This document shows positions 21,852 through 23,865 of a DNA stretch of 23,865 bases, piece by piece. Below the pieces are notes generated by a model. The model was not told the origin of the DNA and did no database searches. It was given only the letters and a program-made list of their open reading frames with translations. Both the position numbers and the translations under genes were made by a program. The stretch's first letter is position 1, and each line of letters begins with the position of its first letter. Source of the DNA: a virus; the IMG/VR virus record IMGVR_UViG_3300025168_000671, positions 1 through 23,865 of that record, one strand, 5' to 3'.

Positions 21852-23260
21852 TGGCAGGAATACTTTCAAAAATTGCTGTAAAAGGAATTGAGAATGTTGC
21901 TGGCAAATCTACAGATGCCATTAGAAGATTATTGGAAGGAGCAGTTGATTACGCAGGTAAAAAATTTGGAGCTTTACCAGATATTAATACACCACCACCT
22001 CCAGCACCATTAAGTATGTATGATCCTATTGGGAGTGCTATAGAAAAAGAATCAGGGTTTCGTGGTATTGCTCCAGATAGGTCTGACCTTACTTATTTAC
22101 GTTATAAACCCAAAACAGGTTACAGTGAACGTGTTAATGCTTCTTTAGAAGCATTAAGAGAACCAGGAAATCCTATTAGAGAAGAATTATTAAAAGACAT
22201 TCGTCGTGGAGAAGAAATAGGAGGCAATGATTGGTATAATACTGAAGAATTGCGAAGTTGGTTTGTTAAAGAACTTGGCGAAAAACAAGGTGATGCAGAA
22301 TGGCGAGAGTTTTTGTATCTTATGGGTACGACTAGTCCAGGTTCAAACGTACCTATGAATATTGCTAGTGCATCTGCAACAAGAGGTCGTTTCTTCACTG
22401 ACCCAGAATATGTTGATGCATTGTTAAATGTAGAAAATTTAAAAGATGCACAAAAAATAGCAAAGTTACGACCAACAGGTTACGGACATAAAACTGCTGG
22501 GTTGCAAGAACTGAACACAGCAAGACTTTTAAAAGGTGAGTGGAAGTATGGTGGTCTTCCAGAACCTGACATTCCACCAGCAAAAGCATCTTGGACACAG
22601 CAGCCAAAGCCAAAAGGTTTTACAAACAGTTTGCTTGGTAATCGTCGTAATATTGCAGCAGACCTTCATTTTACACGTTACATGGCAATGGCATCTAAGC
22701 ACCCAGATTGGTTAAATACAGGAACAGACGTTGGTTATGACTTTATGAAAAATGTCATAAATACTTTCCCAGAAGCAGAAAAATATTTTTCAATTCGTAA
22801 ATTTAAATCAGGGAAAGTTGATAAGGAAGTACCATCATTTAACTTTAAAAAAGCAGCAAAAGAAAACGCAATTGATCTCAATATACCAATAGATGACACT
22901 GGAAAAACAATTGCTGATTCACCACAGGCATGGGCACAAATGCCAAATGCAAATGAATATGGTGCATTTGAAGATTTTATAAACGAATTAGCAGACGAAA
23001 TAGGACAAACTCCAGCTCAAGTACAAGCAAATATGTGGATGGGTGGTGCAGACAGGACAGGTGTTGCTAGGGAAAGCCAAGGCACATTTATGGAATTAAT
23101 TCGTGAAAGAGCAAAGAAAAAAGCTATAAAAGATAACACAACTCCAAATCAAGTTTTGCAAAATTTTATTAGAAATGGTGGTTTTTTATCGTTAATTGGT
23201 GGAACAGGGTTAGGGGCACTTAATAATATTACAAAAGAAACAAATAGTGAGGTGCTATAA
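21851..23260 (+). CDS. 469-aa protein with a DUF7178-like helical domain, possibly virion-carried
   Basis: The N-terminal 50 residues comprise an amphipathic helix (MAGILSKIAVKGIENVAGK), further helices and a proline stretch (NTPPPPAPLS). The rest shows ordered motifs: FLYLMGTTSPGSNVPMNIAS, YGHKTAG, SLLGNRRNIAADLHFTRYMAM, and near the end YGAFEDFINELADEIGQTPAQVQANMW. This order (TSP, GNxxNxxxDxHxxR, helix with G-x-TPAQxQAxxW) recalls phage proteins of the DUF7178 kind, whose helical layout resembles DNA glycosylases; I cannot verify this here. Arginine codon use is unusual: 11 of 25 are CGT, against about 1 in 33 in the terminase, a sign of separate origin. The C-terminus has a glycine-rich hydrophobic segment (FLSLIGGTGLGAL). 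Confidence 0.65.
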   Translation: MAGILSKIAVKGIENVAGKSTDAIRRLLEGAVDYAGKKFGALPDINTPPPPAPLSMYDPIGSAIEKESGFRGIAPDRSDLTYLRYKPKTGYSERVNASLEALREPGNPIREELLKDIRRGEEIGGNDWYNTEELRSWFVKELGEKQGDAEWREFLYLMGTTSPGSNVPMNIASASATRGRFFTDPEYVDALLNVENLKDAQKIAKLRPTGYGHKTAGLQELNTARLLKGEWKYGGLPEPDIPPAKASWTQQPKPKGFTNSLLGNRRNIAADLHFTRYMAMASKHPDWLNTGTDVGYDFMKNVINTFPEAEKYFSIRKFKSGKVDKEVPSFNFKKAAKENAIDLNIPIDDTGKTIADSPQAWAQMPNANEYGAFEDFINELADEIGQTPAQVQANMWMGGADRTGVARESQGTFMELIRERAKKKAIKDNTTPNQVLQNFIRNGGFLSLIGGTGLGALNNITKETNSEVL

Positions 23261-23424
23261 TGAGTTTATACGAAAACATTCGCAAGAAAAAAGCCAGAAT
23301 AAAAGCAGGTTCTAAAGAAAAGATGCGTAAAAAAGGTGACAAAGGTGCACCAAAAAAAGGCATTTTTAAAAAGATCGCAACAGCAGAAAAGAAAAAGAAA
23401 GGTAAAAAGAAAAGTGGCAAATAA
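23260..23424 (+). CDS. Small highly basic protein, 54 aa
   Basis: The start codon overlaps the preceding stop (TAATG) and is preceded by GAGG. The product begins MSLYENIRKKKARIKAG, continues with KEKMRKKGDKGAPKKG, and ends in a lysine-rich tail. This pattern is familiar from small proteins next to virion genes in marine phages, function unknown. The charge suggests nucleic-acid binding or internal head protein. An overlapping GTG frame at 23336 in another register is rejected as a start in favour of this gene. Confidence 0.65.
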   Translation: MSLYENIRKKKARIKAGSKEKMRKKGDKGAPKKGIFKKIATAEKKKKGKKKSGK

Positions 23425-23560
23425 AGCAGTTGAAGCACCAAAAGGTTTTCATTGGATGAAATCTGGCAAAGGTTTTAAACTTATGAAAGGTGAATATAAA
23501 CCACATGCAAATGCAGTTAAGAAAGCATCTTTTGAAATACAAAAGGTTCATAAGAAATAA
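23414..23560 (+). CDS. Small basic protein ending SFEIQKVHKK, 48 aa
   Basis: From the GTG at 23414 the protein reads ANKAVEAPKGFHWMKSGKGFKLMKG and ends KKASFEIQKVHKK. PKGFHWMKSGKGFKLMK is a pattern I know from small phage proteins of unknown function. An upstream GTG (23336) gives 26 more residues, but these lie fully inside the 54-aa gene and are only a lysine-rich shadow. The start overlaps the 54-aa gene by 11 bases. The tail is duplicated before the gene at 21267. Its TAA overlaps the next ATG. Confidence 0.6.
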   Translation: MANKAVEAPKGFHWMKSGKGFKLMKGEYKPHANAVKKASFEIQKVHKK

Positions 23561-23817
23561 TGGCAACATTCAAAGGCAAAAAGGTTACATTAAATAAACC
23601 CAGAAGAATAGGCAAAGGTGAAACTTCCTATGGTAGAAAAAAGTCTGTTGTTTATGTAAGTGATGGTGATAAAGTTAAACGAGTGACTTTTGGAGATCCG
23701 AATATGCGTATAAAGAAAAATCAAAAAGGTCGCAGAAGAAATTTCAGGTCAAGGCATAACTGCGATAATCCTGGACCAAAAACAAAGGCAAGATATTGGT
23801 CTTGCAGGGCATGGTAA
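23560..23817 (+). CDS. Conserved basic phage protein with RHNCDNPG...ARYWSC motif, 85 aa
   Basis: The protein carries KRVTFGDPNMRIKK followed by the arginine-rich NFRSRHNCDNPGP, and ends KTKARYWSCRAW. I recall this ending from many marine phages, where it sits in the head gene region with no assigned role. The conserved cysteines (in NCD and WSC) and histidine could bind a metal ion. The protein is very basic (about a quarter Lys/Arg), so contact with packaged DNA is likely but not proven. The start is coupled to the previous stop (TAATG). Confidence 0.75.
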   Translation: MATFKGKKVTLNKPRRIGKGETSYGRKKSVVYVSDGDKVKRVTFGDPNMRIKKNQKGRRRNFRSRHNCDNPGPKTKARYWSCRAW

Positions 23818-23818
23818 T

Positions 23819-23865
23819 ATGGCAAAAGCAGCGATTAAAAAAGTAGCACAAGCTGAAATAAGAGC
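23819..23865 (+). CDS. Start of a CDS running off the right edge
   Basis: ATG at 23819 opens MAKAAIKKVAQAEIR and continues to the end of the window. It begins one base after the previous stop, as usual in this operon. The ribosome-binding site is weak (AGGG about 12 bases upstream). The first 15 residues form a basic amphipathic helix; nothing more can be said. Confidence 0.45.
   Translation, partial: MAKAAIKKVAQAEIR

Noticed and set aside
23336-23413. Upstream GTG extension of the 48-aa basic protein
   Set aside because: The extra 26 residues are a lysine-rich shadow of the 54-aa gene in another frame.
1-23865. CRISPR array, tRNA, rRNA, integrase or insertion sequence
   Set aside because: No regularly spaced direct repeats, cloverleaf-like sequences, recombinase motifs or transposase genes were seen on reading both strands.

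Overview
This window is part of a tailed double-stranded DNA bacteriophage genome. It has a compact genome of mostly overlapping genes, a packaging-portal module, and a phage-encoded replication set. The base composition is AT-rich and there are no rRNA, tRNA, integrase or bacterial housekeeping genes. The gene content resembles uncultured marine phages: a C-family (DnaE-like) polymerase, an archaeo-eukaryotic-type primase, an SSB-like protein ending in DDDKIPF, a long P22-type portal, and the small basic protein carrying RHNCDNPG...KARYWSC. A SleB-type wall hydrolase and a lipobox protein suggest a Gram-negative host, possibly a marine proteobacterium. The host cannot be read directly from the sequence.

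Layout. The genome is split into two divergent arms by a 330-base regulatory region (12248-12577). The left arm (1-12247, all minus strand) reads, in transcription order: two or three unknown proteins, the SSB-like protein, primase, a 58-aa gene, a UvrD-type helicase, a lipoprotein, small unknowns, a DUF1599-like protein, a DnaQ-type exonuclease, DNA polymerase III alpha, further unknowns, a SprT-like metalloprotease, a SleB-type hydrolase and a zinc-ribbon protein. The right arm (12578 onward, plus strand) begins with about eight small accessory genes and ends at a rho-independent terminator (15132-15160). The late module follows: small terminase (probable), large terminase, portal, then small virion-region proteins. 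The major capsid gene is not in the window and should lie beyond 23865.

How it works together. The left arm supplies most of a replisome: polymerase, a separate proofreader (the polymerase PHP domain has lost its metal-binding histidines), primase, helicase and ssDNA-binding protein. No sliding clamp, clamp loader or hexameric replicative helicase is visible. Three promoters with the same core (TTTACT, 17 bases, TA-rich -10) drive both arms. A shared leader built around AGAAAGGA precedes many genes of the two early arms but none of the late ones.

The most interesting structure is in the accessory stretch 13333-14580. A G-rich hairpin plus leader is duplicated there, and each copy is followed by two unrelated small genes and then a short membrane peptide starting (M)xKTLG. 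This looks like a repeating cassette frame with exchangeable cargo. A second recombination scar (21245-21266 versus 23531-23552) brackets a two-gene insertion whose arginine codon use differs from the terminase. A pair of back-to-back hairpins (10433-10490), one with a loop resembling the 16S rRNA 3' end, lies just upstream of the primase start.
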